Assembly: GCA_020024395.1 (NCBI GenBank)
Contig: JAHHTV010000066.1
Location: 1 to 7,879 of the forward strand
Direction: 5' to 3'
DNA length: 7,879 bases
Source of the DNA: Anaerotignum sp.
Lineage (GTDB): Bacteria > Bacillota > Clostridia > Lachnospirales > Anaerotignaceae
A program made the translations under genes and the position numbers. Below are positions 1 through 5,345 of the stretch, piece by piece. Numbering within the stretch: position 1 is the first letter of the stretch; every line of letters begins with the position of its first letter. The notes beneath the pieces were generated by a model. That model was not told the DNA's origin, searched no databases, and saw only the letters and a program-made list of their open reading frames with translations.

Positions 1-231
1 GGACAGCCCATTTCTTGTACGATGGATTTGGCAAATACATTGCAAGTGGTGACAAACAATGTGTTGCAGGAACTGAACAATGAAGGTGCAAAAATTACGG
101 TGCAAAAATATGATGTTGTGATGGAATTATCCAAATGGAATGAAACACCACCCATTGAAATTCCAAAAGAAGCACAAACAGCTATCAATTATGAACAAGA
201 AATTACAGATATGCAAAAAGATGTAGCATAA
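1..231 (+). CDS. 3' end of an unidentified protein, possibly lipoprotein-like
   Basis: The reading frame is open from base 1 to the TAA at 229-231, so this is the last 76 codons of a gene that starts before the window. The in-frame ATG at 22 has no ribosome site before it and is probably internal. The end has the pattern of a beta strand followed by IEIPKEAQTA and an acidic tail. That pattern recalls the C-termini of LolA-like or DUF6612-type Firmicutes lipoproteins, which often finish with a strand plus 'IPKEA'. This resemblance is from memory and weak; the signal peptide or lipobox that would test it lies outside the window. No catalytic motif is visible. A strong terminator follows immediately, so it is the last gene of its transcript. 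Confidence 0.7.
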   Translation, partial: GQPISCTMDLANTLQVVTNNVLQELNNEGAKITVQKYDVVMELSKWNETPPIEIPKEAQTAINYEQEITDMQKDVA

Positions 232-257
232 AAAAAGACCAATTATGGTCTTTTTTT
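230..257 (+). terminator. Rho-independent terminator after the first gene
   Basis: An 11-bp perfect stem (bases 230-240 with 247-257) encloses the 6-nt loop AATTAT. The core is GACC/GGTC, and the stem runs out into A7 on one side and T7 on the other. It begins inside the stop codon of the upstream gene and separates it from the ABC-F operon. The A/T symmetry means it could also work in reverse, but no minus-strand gene ends here. Confidence 0.9.
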
Positions 258-309
258 ATATGGCAAAGAACAAAAATAATAAAATTCACAAAAAAGAATG
301 TGCAAAGAC

Positions 310-338
310 TATGCTTTCAACCAAATGTGCGATATAAT
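310..338 (+). promoter_or_regulatory. Probable sigma-A promoter of the ABC-F / aldolase operon
   Basis: A perfect TATAAT lies at 333-338, 52 nt before the ATG at 391. The hexamer 17 nt upstream (TATGCT, 310-315) is a poor match to TTGACA, so the -35 assignment is uncertain. This is the only good -10 box between the terminator ending at 257 and the ABC-F start. Confidence 0.5.
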
Positions 339-390
339 AGGTAAGATTTGAATACATTTCGTGAAAAAAGAAAAAAGGAGAGAATACAAC

Positions 391-2019
391 ATGATTGCAG
401 CACAAGGCGTAAGTTTGCAGTATGGCGGACGTGTACTGTTTAATGATGTAAACATCAATTTTACAAAAGGAAATTGTTATGGATTGATTGGGGCAAATGG
501 TGCCGGAAAATCCACATTTTTGAAAATATTGGCAGGAGAAATGGAACCCAATAAAGGCTCTGTGTTTATCACACCAGGAGAAAGAATGGCTGTGTTGAAA
601 CAAGACCATTTCATGTTTGATGAATTTGGGGTTGTGGAAACAGTATTATATGGTCACAAAAGATTGTTTGACATCATGAAAGAAAAAGAAGCATTGTATG
701 CAAAAGAAGATTTCAGTGATGAAGATGGTATCAAAGTTTCTGAGTTGGAAGGAGAATTTGCAGAACTTGATGGTTGGTCTGCCGAATCCAATGCAGAAAT
801 ATTGTTGAATGGTTTGGGTGTGACAAATGAGTACCATTATTTGAAAATGAAAGAATTGACAGGTACACAAAAAGTAAAAGTGTTGCTTGCACAGGCTTTG
901 TTTGGCAATCCTGATATTTTGCTTTTGGACGAACCTACAAACCATTTGGATTTACACGCCATCAAATGGCTGGAAGGCTTTTTGATGGATTTTGAAAATA
1001 CGGTGATTGTAGTATCCCATGACAGACATTTTTTGAATAAAATCTGTACCAATATTGCAGATATTGACTATGGCAAAATTACCATGTTTGTCGGAAATTA
1101 CGATTTTTGGTACAGTTACACGCAAATGACACAAAGACAGTTGAAAGACCAAAACAAACGTGTGGAACAAAAAATGAAAGAGTTGCAGGAATTTATACAA
1201 CGTTTTAGTGCCAATGCATCTAAGGCAAAACAGGCAACCAGCCGTAAAAAATTGCTGGACAACTTGCAGATGTATACCATCAAGCCGTCTTCTCGTCGTT
1301 ATCCGTTTTGTAGTTTCAAACAAGATAGAGAAGTTGGCAATGATGTTTTGCTTGTAGAAGGAATTTCAAAAACTATTGATGGAAAAAAAGTATTGGATAA
1401 TGTGAGCTTTATGGTGCGTCCCAATGATAAAATTGCATTTGTGGGCAAAGATGAAATTGCAAGAACAACATTATTCCGCATATTGATGGGCGAAATGGAA
1501 CCAGATGCAGGAACATTCAAATGGGGTATCACAACAAAAACAGCATATTTCCCCAAAGATAACACAGAATATTTTGCAGATTGCGATGATTCTTTGATTG
1601 AATGGCTCAGACCATTTGCAAAAGAAGGCGAACAGTATGATGCAGATATTCGTGGCTGGTTGGGCAGAATGTTGTTCAGTGGAGAAGAAGCATTGAAAAA
1701 AGCAAAAGTGCTTTCTGGTGGCGAACGTGTACGCTGTATGCTCTGTAAAATGATGATGAGTGGTGCAAATGTTATGATATTGGACGAACCAACAAACCAT
1801 TTGGATTTGGAGTCCATTACTGCTGTCAATGAAGGTTTGATGGAATACAAAGGCACATTGCTTTTTGACTCTCACGACCATCAGTTCACACAAACCATTG
1901 CAAATAGAATTATTGAAATTTTGCCAAATGGTATCATTGATAGAGAAATGACATTTGATGAATATATCGAAAATGAAGATATTGATGCTTTGCGTGAAAA
2001 AATGACTGGGGAGGTATAA
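391..2019 (+). CDS. ABC-F family ATPase, YkpA/YbiT type
   Basis: This is a 542-residue soluble protein with two ABC ATPase domains and no membrane segment, the ABC-F layout. Such proteins bind the ribosome E-site region and help translation or ribosome rescue. Domain 1 has Walker A GANGAGKST (34-42), signature LTGTQ (156-160), Walker B with D180/E181 and the switch H210. The charged interdomain linker (about 244-310) includes KAKQATSR. Domain 2 has GKDEIARTT (352-360) where Walker A should be, LSGGE (441-445), D465/E466 and H495. The sequence and length fit the YkpA/YbiT branch rather than the antibiotic-resistance ABC-Fs. The ATG at 391 is chosen because AAAGGAGA (374-381) lies 9 nt upstream; the in-frame GTG at 361 has no such site. 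Domain 2 lacks the Walker A lysine (R358), and the domain 1 signature departs from LSGG. The family is certain; the cellular role is inferred. Confidence 0.95.
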   Translation: MIAAQGVSLQYGGRVLFNDVNINFTKGNCYGLIGANGAGKSTFLKILAGEMEPNKGSVFITPGERMAVLKQDHFMFDEFGVVETVLYGHKRLFDIMKEKEALYAKEDFSDEDGIKVSELEGEFAELDGWSAESNAEILLNGLGVTNEYHYLKMKELTGTQKVKVLLAQALFGNPDILLLDEPTNHLDLHAIKWLEGFLMDFENTVIVVSHDRHFLNKICTNIADIDYGKITMFVGNYDFWYSYTQMTQRQLKDQNKRVEQKMKELQEFIQRFSANASKAKQATSRKKLLDNLQMYTIKPSSRRYPFCSFKQDREVGNDVLLVEGISKTIDGKKVLDNVSFMVRPNDKIAFVGKDEIARTTLFRILMGEMEPDAGTFKWGITTKTAYFPKDNTEYFADCDDSLIEWLRPFAKEGEQYDADIRGWLGRMLFSGEEALKKAKVLSGGERVRCMLCKMMMSGANVMILDEPTNHLDLESITAVNEGLMEYKGTLLFDSHDHQFTQTIANRIIEILPNGIIDREMTFDEYIENEDIDALREKMTGEV

Positions 2020-2022
2020 AAA

Positions 2023-3057
2023 ATGATAAACGGAAAAATTGATTTAAGAAGCGATACCGTGACTGTGCCAACCGATGAAATGCGTCAAGCAATGTGTACT
2101 GCTGTTGTGGGTGATGATGTGTATGGCGATGATGTTACAATGAATGAATTGGAAGCATTGGCAGCAGAAATGATGGGCAAAGAGGCAGGGCTTTTTGTGC
2201 CAAGTGGTGTGATGGGAAATCAATTGGCATTGTTTACCCATGCAAACCGTGGAGATGAAGTGATATTGCCAGATAACTGCCATATTATTTCTCATGAAGC
2301 AGGGGCGGCAGCAATCATTGCAGGTGTGCAACTGCGTACCATACAAAATGTGGCTGGTGAAATGCCTTTGGATATTTTGGAAAGCTATATTCGTAAAGAT
2401 GCAAATGATATTCACCAACCCAAAACAGCATTGATTACTTATGAAAATGCAGATTCTGATGGACAAGTGCGAGATTTGGCATATATGAAAAATGTCAAAG
2501 CATTGGCATATAAATACCATTTGCCCATTCATTTGGATGGTGCAAGAATATTTAATGCAGCAACATATTTGGGTGTAGATGTCAAAGAGATGACACAATA
2601 TGTAGATACGATTTCGGTATGTCTTTCGAAAGGATTGTGTGCACCGATTGGTTCTATACTGGTGGGCAGTGCAGAATTTATTGCACAGGCAAGAAGAAAA
2701 CGCAAAATTATTGGTGGTGGTATGCGTCAAGTAGGGATATTGGCAGCAGCAGGTAAAATTGCATTGACAGAAATGACAAAACGCCTACAGCAAGACCATG
2801 ATAATGCAGCGTATATGGTAGAAAAAATGCAGGAAATCAAAGGCATTGAAGTTTTGGCAGAACGTCAGCAAATTAGTATGGTATTTTTCCGTTTACAAGA
2901 TTATCCTTTGACATCTGCGGAATTGGTTTCTTATTTGGCAAAACATGATGTGGTAATCAATGGAGAAGACAATGGCGTAATGCGTTTTGTGACACATAAA
3001 TATGTATCCAAAGAAGAAATTGACAAAGTGGTAGATTTGATGAAACAAGTAAAATAA
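2023..3057 (+). CDS. ltaE: Low-specificity L-threonine aldolase family enzyme (PLP-dependent)
   Basis: This 344-residue fold-type I PLP enzyme has the length and motif order of threonine aldolases, which cleave L-threonine or L-allo-threonine to glycine and acetaldehyde in the cytosol. The N-terminus has the family pattern LRSDTVT followed by VGDDVYGDD. H87 in HIISHEAG is the expected cofactor-stacking histidine. D172 in HLDGAR pairs with the pyridine nitrogen, R175 is in the same motif, and K203 in SVCLSKG is the Schiff-base lysine. The gene starts 3 nt after the ABC-F stop, and its site GGGGAGGT overlaps the end of that gene, so the two are co-transcribed and probably translationally coupled. 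Substrate stereochemistry cannot be read from the sequence, and related beta-eliminating lyases share this fold. A pairing with an ABC-F gene has no obvious metabolic logic. Confidence 0.9.
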   Translation: MINGKIDLRSDTVTVPTDEMRQAMCTAVVGDDVYGDDVTMNELEALAAEMMGKEAGLFVPSGVMGNQLALFTHANRGDEVILPDNCHIISHEAGAAAIIAGVQLRTIQNVAGEMPLDILESYIRKDANDIHQPKTALITYENADSDGQVRDLAYMKNVKALAYKYHLPIHLDGARIFNAATYLGVDVKEMTQYVDTISVCLSKGLCAPIGSILVGSAEFIAQARRKRKIIGGGMRQVGILAAAGKIALTEMTKRLQQDHDNAAYMVEKMQEIKGIEVLAERQQISMVFFRLQDYPLTSAELVSYLAKHDVVINGEDNGVMRFVTHKYVSKEEIDKVVDLMKQVK

Positions 3058-3071
3058 TCAAAATAGAAAAG

Positions 3072-3093
3072 TGGGTGTCAGTATTGACACCCA
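3072..3093 (+). promoter_or_regulatory. Perfect 9-bp inverted repeat before the SUKH-like gene
   Basis: TGGGTGTCA (3072-3080) and TGACACCCA (3085-3093) are exact inverted repeats separated by GTAT. The repeat lies 15 nt after the aldolase stop and 23 nt before the next ATG. As RNA it would form a stable hairpin, but what follows is CATATATAT rather than a U-tract, so it is not a good intrinsic terminator. It could be an operator, an RNA processing or stability hairpin, or a weak attenuator. Confidence 0.65.
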
Positions 3094-3115
3094 TCATATA
3101 TATGGAGGGGATAAT

Positions 3116-3787
3116 ATGTATTTTACAGATGAATTTTGGCAAATTGTCAAAACATTATATGGTGTAGAAGCATTGCAAGGCTATACAGAGCAGGAAATTG
3201 CACAGATAAAAAATATGTGTGGTACATTGCCAAAAGCATTGGAAGAATTTTATCAAACAGCAGCAAAAACACCAGCCTTTCATCATGTGCAAGATGAATG
3301 GATTACACCAGAATATTATCAAAAACACCCAAAAGCATGGCAACAAGATGATATGTTGTTACTGCTTGCAGAAAATCAATGGGTTTGCTGTGCAGGTATC
3401 AAAAAAGAAGATTTGCATTTGGATAATCCCCCTATATATGTGACAGAAGATAACAAACAATGGCTGTTATCCGCACAAACCACAAGTGAATTTGTATCAG
3501 CAGTATTATTGTATGAAGCATCTTTTGCACTGGAATATGCTTTTGATGATGTTTTGTGGCTTGAACAAGAAGATTTTGAAAAATTGGAACAAAGATTTGA
3601 AAAATATCCATTTACATTCCAAAATTGGATAAGTGCAGGGGACGTTTGTTGTTATTATAATGCAGAGGACAATTTGGTGAATGTTTGGGACTTAGATGGT
3701 CAATTTCAGGTGCTATATGGTGCAGCAAATGAAGTAGCTTTTGAAAAACTGCAAAATGATATGGCAGATTTGGGAGAACCAGTATAA
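3116..3787 (+). CDS. SUKH / SMI1-KNR4-like protein, possible orphan immunity protein
   Basis: This 223-residue acidic protein has no signal peptide or membrane segment. The pattern LPKALEEFYQTAAKTP (about 38-53), then a strand-rich block with LLLAENQWVCCAGI (about 82-95) and LDNPPIY (about 102-108), fits the SUKH (SMI1/KNR4) superfamily. In bacteria many members are immunity proteins that neutralise polymorphic toxins by direct binding; others are stand-alone proteins of unknown role. The start at 3116 is set by GGAGGGG (3104-3110), 5 nt upstream; an in-frame GTG at 3071 lies at the edge of the inverted repeat and has no ribosome site. No toxin gene is adjacent, so immunity is only an inference. 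It may be read from the aldolase operon, since no promoter and no true terminator is seen between them. Confidence 0.8.
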   Translation: MYFTDEFWQIVKTLYGVEALQGYTEQEIAQIKNMCGTLPKALEEFYQTAAKTPAFHHVQDEWITPEYYQKHPKAWQQDDMLLLLAENQWVCCAGIKKEDLHLDNPPIYVTEDNKQWLLSAQTTSEFVSAVLLYEASFALEYAFDDVLWLEQEDFEKLEQRFEKYPFTFQNWISAGDVCCYYNAEDNLVNVWDLDGQFQVLYGAANEVAFEKLQNDMADLGEPV

Positions 3788-3801
3788 TGTTAGAAAATGA
3801 T

Positions 3802-3829
3802 TTGACATCTTTTGAAAATATGATATAAT
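3802..3829 (+). promoter_or_regulatory. Strong sigma-A promoter with extended -10
   Basis: TTGACA (3802-3807) and TATAAT (3824-3829) are separated by 16 nt, with TG at 3821-3822 forming an extended -10. Both hexamers match consensus exactly, making this the best promoter in the window. It starts 15 nt after the SUKH-like stop and drives the acidic protein gene at 3877 with a leader of about 40 nt. Confidence 0.88.
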
Positions 3830-3876
3830 AAATAGAAACAAATGTTTGTATATTATATCCAAATAAGGAGGCTCAT

Positions 3877-4248
3877 ATGATACCATACACATTAGATACT
3901 GTGGAATACGACATCACAGAATGTATCAAAAAACTGGTTGATGCATTGTCAGAAAAAGACTATGATGGATTTTATGCATTATTGGACGAGTCTGTTTTGA
4001 CTTTGGAAGATTTGAAAGAATTTGCAAGTTTGAATTTGGAAATGGGTGTTGACCCATATGATATATCTTGTTATAATTACCCCAATGGTGAATATGTTTA
4101 TTTGTATGAATTTAATGATGACACAGGCTTTGCTGCGGATTATGATTTGACAACAGACGGGGAATCGAATGATTGGACATTACAAATGGAATTTTTGTAT
4201 GCAGGTGATTTTTTGAAAGTCATATTATCTGATATTCATATTTTATGA
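3877..4248 (+). CDS. Small, highly acidic protein of unknown function (DUF7668-like?)
   Basis: This is a 123-residue protein with 28 Asp/Glu, only 5 Lys and no Arg, so it is strongly acidic and presumably cytosolic; no signal or membrane segment is present. The N-terminal part (about 10-60) looks helical. The C-terminal part (about 85-123) looks like strands ending in KVILSDIHIL. That ending, with the preceding DLTTDGESNDWTLQMEF, recalls my memory of DUF7668, a small domain of unknown function; a profile search is needed to confirm this. The start has AAGGAGG (3865-3871) 5 nt upstream and its own consensus promoter at 3802-3829. The high charge and the SUKH-like neighbour are typical of small immunity-type proteins, but no toxin is nearby. 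No function can be assigned. Confidence 0.8.
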   Translation: MIPYTLDTVEYDITECIKKLVDALSEKDYDGFYALLDESVLTLEDLKEFASLNLEMGVDPYDISCYNYPNGEYVYLYEFNDDTGFAADYDLTTDGESNDWTLQMEFLYAGDFLKVILSDIHIL

Positions 4249-4257
4249 ACCACAATG

Positions 4258-4285
4258 AAAAAAGTGTTGACAAACACTTTTTTTT
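4258..4285 (+). terminator. Intrinsic terminator overlapping the tRNA promoter
   Basis: A perfect 11-bp stem (4258-4268 with 4273-4283) closes a 4-nt loop GACA and is followed by T's to 4285. It starts 9 nt after the stop of the acidic protein gene. The loop and the last two stem bases spell TTGACA, the -35 box of the downstream tRNA promoter, and the T-run forms part of that promoter's spacer. Confidence 0.88.
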
Positions 4286-4295
4286 GTAGTATGAT
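4267..4295 (+). promoter_or_regulatory. Promoter of tRNA-Leu
   Basis: TTGACA (4267-4272, exact) and TATGAT (4290-4295, 5 of 6) are separated by 17 nt. GATAAT at 4293-4298 is an alternative -10 but would need a 20-nt spacer. Transcription would start near 4302, about 19 nt before the mature tRNA 5' end, a normal leader for RNase P. The element is nested in the preceding terminator. Confidence 0.8.
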
Positions 4296-4320
4296 AATCG
4301 GGCAAGTGCAAAAGGAATAT

Positions 4321-4405
4321 GCGGATGTGGCGGAATTGGCAGACGCGCTAGATTCAGGTTCTAGTGGACATTACGTCCGTGCAGGTTCAAGTCCTGTCAT
4401 CCGCA
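4321..4405 (+). tRNA. tRNA-Leu (anticodon CAG)
   Basis: An 85-nt class II tRNA that reads CTG. The acceptor stem pairs GCGGATG (4321-4327) with CATCCGC (4398-4404), with discriminator A4405. The anticodon stem CTAGA/TCTAG (4348-4352, 4360-4364) encloses TTCAGGT, giving CAG at 4355-4357. The long variable arm (GGAC/GTCC, 4366-4378) is diagnostic of the Leu/Ser/Tyr class, and A73 with this anticodon means Leu. The T arm is GCAGG-TTCAAGT-CCTGT (4381-4397). The bases after A4405 are TCA, so the 3' CCA is not encoded and must be added enzymatically. It is a single-gene unit with its own promoter and terminator. CTG is a minority leucine codon here. Confidence 0.97.
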
Positions 4406-4412
4406 TCAAACA

Positions 4413-4444
4413 AAAAAAGGACTACATATTTGTAGTCCTTTTTT
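4413..4444 (+). terminator. Rho-independent terminator after tRNA-Leu
   Basis: A perfect 14-bp stem (4413-4426 with 4431-4444) closes the loop TATT and contains GGACTACA/TGTAGTCC flanked by A6 and T6. It begins 8 nt after the tRNA 3' end and is the longest perfect stem in the window. Confidence 0.93.
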
Positions 4445-4478
4445 GCTGTCAAAAAAACATAGAATATAGAGGTGATAT

Positions 4479-4751
4479 ATGTTTTCAGAAATTGACTTCA
4501 AAAATGGTGTTGTAACATATTGTGAATGGGAAGATATACAAAAAGAGGATTTGTTGCAAGTTACATATGGGCAGCATATTTTATTGGATGTGGGTTGGTA
4601 TCATGCACAAAAAGCATATATCATTTATGTGATTGTGGATTTTTGTTGGGAAAATCCGAAAATTGCGATACATATTTCAAAGAAAAAAGAAATGTTAAAA
4701 CAGTTACAAGCTGTGATTGATACCATTGTGGCTGGAAAATACAATATTTAG
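4479..4751 (+). CDS. Small protein of unknown function
   Basis: This is a 90-residue protein with no signal peptide. The middle (about 28-65) is aromatic and strand-like, with DVGWYHAQKAYIIYVIVDF and CWENPKIAIHIS. The end (about 68-86) looks like an amphipathic helix, KKKEMLKQLQAVIDTI. I do not recognise the family. The start is supported by AGAGGTGA (4468-4475), 3 nt upstream. No promoter is visible between the tRNA terminator and this gene: the only TATAGA-like box overlaps the ribosome site. It may therefore depend on read-through of the tRNA unit. Its TAG (4749-4751) overlaps the TAA of the convergent CarD-like gene. It could be another small accessory or immunity-type protein by position, but nothing in its sequence proves that. 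Confidence 0.72.
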   Translation: MFSEIDFKNGVVTYCEWEDIQKEDLLQVTYGQHILLDVGWYHAQKAYIIYVIVDFCWENPKIAIHISKKKEMLKQLQAVIDTIVAGKYNI

Positions 4752-5248
4752 GCACACAATGCCGCATATACCATATCACGGATTTCAGCAGGTGTTTGCC
4801 CCAATACAACTGCCAATTCACCAAAAACAAATGTTTCTGCCTGTTTTAGAAATTTTTGCTCGGTTTGGGGAATGGGTTTTCCATATTTGCGAAATTGTTC
4901 TGTTTTGAGATACAATGTTTTGACTAATTGTAAGCATTTTTCAAAATCATGTGTTTCTAATATTTTGGTGTATAGTGCAGCATTTTGTCTGGCATCTTTT
5001 GCAATGCAAGCAGTTGCAGGTAATTCGGCAATGTGTTGCAAACAAGACTTTGCCTCTGCAAGTGAAATCAAAGGTCGCATAAATGCTTGAGAATGTATGA
5101 AAACGTGTATGGTTTGTGCAGCAGAAAACAAGGGTTCTAATGTATAATATTGTTTGTTTTGATTGTTTGTTTGTGGCAAAGCAGATATATCTGTAATGCG
5201 ACAAGCACCTGTATGATGATATATGACAATATCATTTTTTTGATACAT
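4748..5248 (-). CDS. CarD family RNA polymerase-binding regulator
   Basis: This 166-residue protein has an N-terminal CarD_CdnL_TRCF domain (about 1-65: YQKNDIVIYHHTGACRITDI, then YYTLEPLF and HVFIHS), which in relatives binds the RNA polymerase beta subunit. After FMRPLISLAEA (about 56-66) comes a helical C-terminal region (about 67-166), which in CdnL-type proteins contacts promoter DNA near the -10 element. These proteins change open-complex stability at many promoters, often for rRNA and stress genes. The start at 5248 has AAAGGAG about 9 nt upstream on the minus strand. It is the last gene of the minus-strand group, after the HIT gene and its terminator. The stop overlaps that of the convergent gene. 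The leader may fold so that the ribosome site is paired (see findings). Family assignment is confident; target promoters are unknown. Confidence 0.88.
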   Translation of the reverse strand: MYQKNDIVIYHHTGACRITDISALPQTNNQNKQYYTLEPLFSAAQTIHVFIHSQAFMRPLISLAEAKSCLQHIAELPATACIAKDARQNAALYTKILETHDFEKCLQLVKTLYLKTEQFRKYGKPIPQTEQKFLKQAETFVFGELAVVLGQTPAEIRDMVYAALCA

Positions 5249-5301
5249 ACAAAACAGCTCCTTTCATGGGCTTTTGTATCCAGTGTTTCCCAAAAAGGCT
5301 G

Positions 5302-5331
5302 TTTTTATGCAAAAGAAAACCCCTTTTTCAA
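5302..5331 (-). promoter_or_regulatory. Weak candidate promoter for the CarD-like gene
   Basis: On the minus strand, TTGAAA (5326-5331) and TAAAAA (5302-5307) are separated by 18 nt. The match is modest (5 of 6 and 4 of 6), and the -35 falls in the apex of the HIT terminator. No better promoter lies between the HIT stop and the CarD start, so the alternative is read-through from HIT. Confidence 0.3.
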
Positions 5332-5339
5332 AAAGGGGT
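5311..5339 (-). terminator. Intrinsic terminator of the HIT gene
   Basis: Read on the minus strand, ACCCCTTTTT pairs with AAAAAGGGGT (5339 down to 5319), followed by TTTCTTTT (5318-5311). In practice the inner A-U pairs open to make the loop. It lies 7 nt after the HIT stop codon. The interrupted U-tract may let part of the transcripts continue into the CarD-like gene. Confidence 0.82.
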
Positions 5340-5345
5340 ACTGTA

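Noticed and set aside
361..390. In-frame GTG start that would lengthen the ABC-F protein by 10 residues
   Set aside because: The extension (KKEKRREYN) is read straight through the ribosome site AAAGGAGA that serves the ATG at 391, and no site lies before the GTG.
1299..1856. Long minus-strand open frames within the ABC-F gene
   Set aside because: They are antisense shadows of a strongly conserved coding sequence, without ribosome sites or recognisable domains.
3071..3115. In-frame GTG start for the SUKH-like protein
   Set aside because: It lies on the inverted repeat with no ribosome site; GGAGGGG sits just before the ATG at 3116, and the family start fits there.
3084..3115. TTGACA at 3084-3089 with GATAAT at 3110-3115 as a promoter for the SUKH-like gene
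   Set aside because: The spacer is 20 nt and the -10 box touches the start codon, so the transcript would lack the ribosome site.
3838..3849. ACAAA-TG-TTTGT palindrome just after the 3824-3829 -10 box
   Set aside because: Only 5-bp AT-rich arms; likely chance, although the position would suit an operator.
4463..4475. 13-base identity AATATAGAGGTGA shared with 6525-6537
   Set aside because: Both copies are ribosome-site leaders in AT-rich DNA; no longer homology surrounds them, so this is not a mobile repeat.
4255..4515. 86-codon open frame through the terminator, tRNA and next gene start
   Set aside because: It translates the terminator hairpin and the whole tRNA-Leu, and has no ribosome site.
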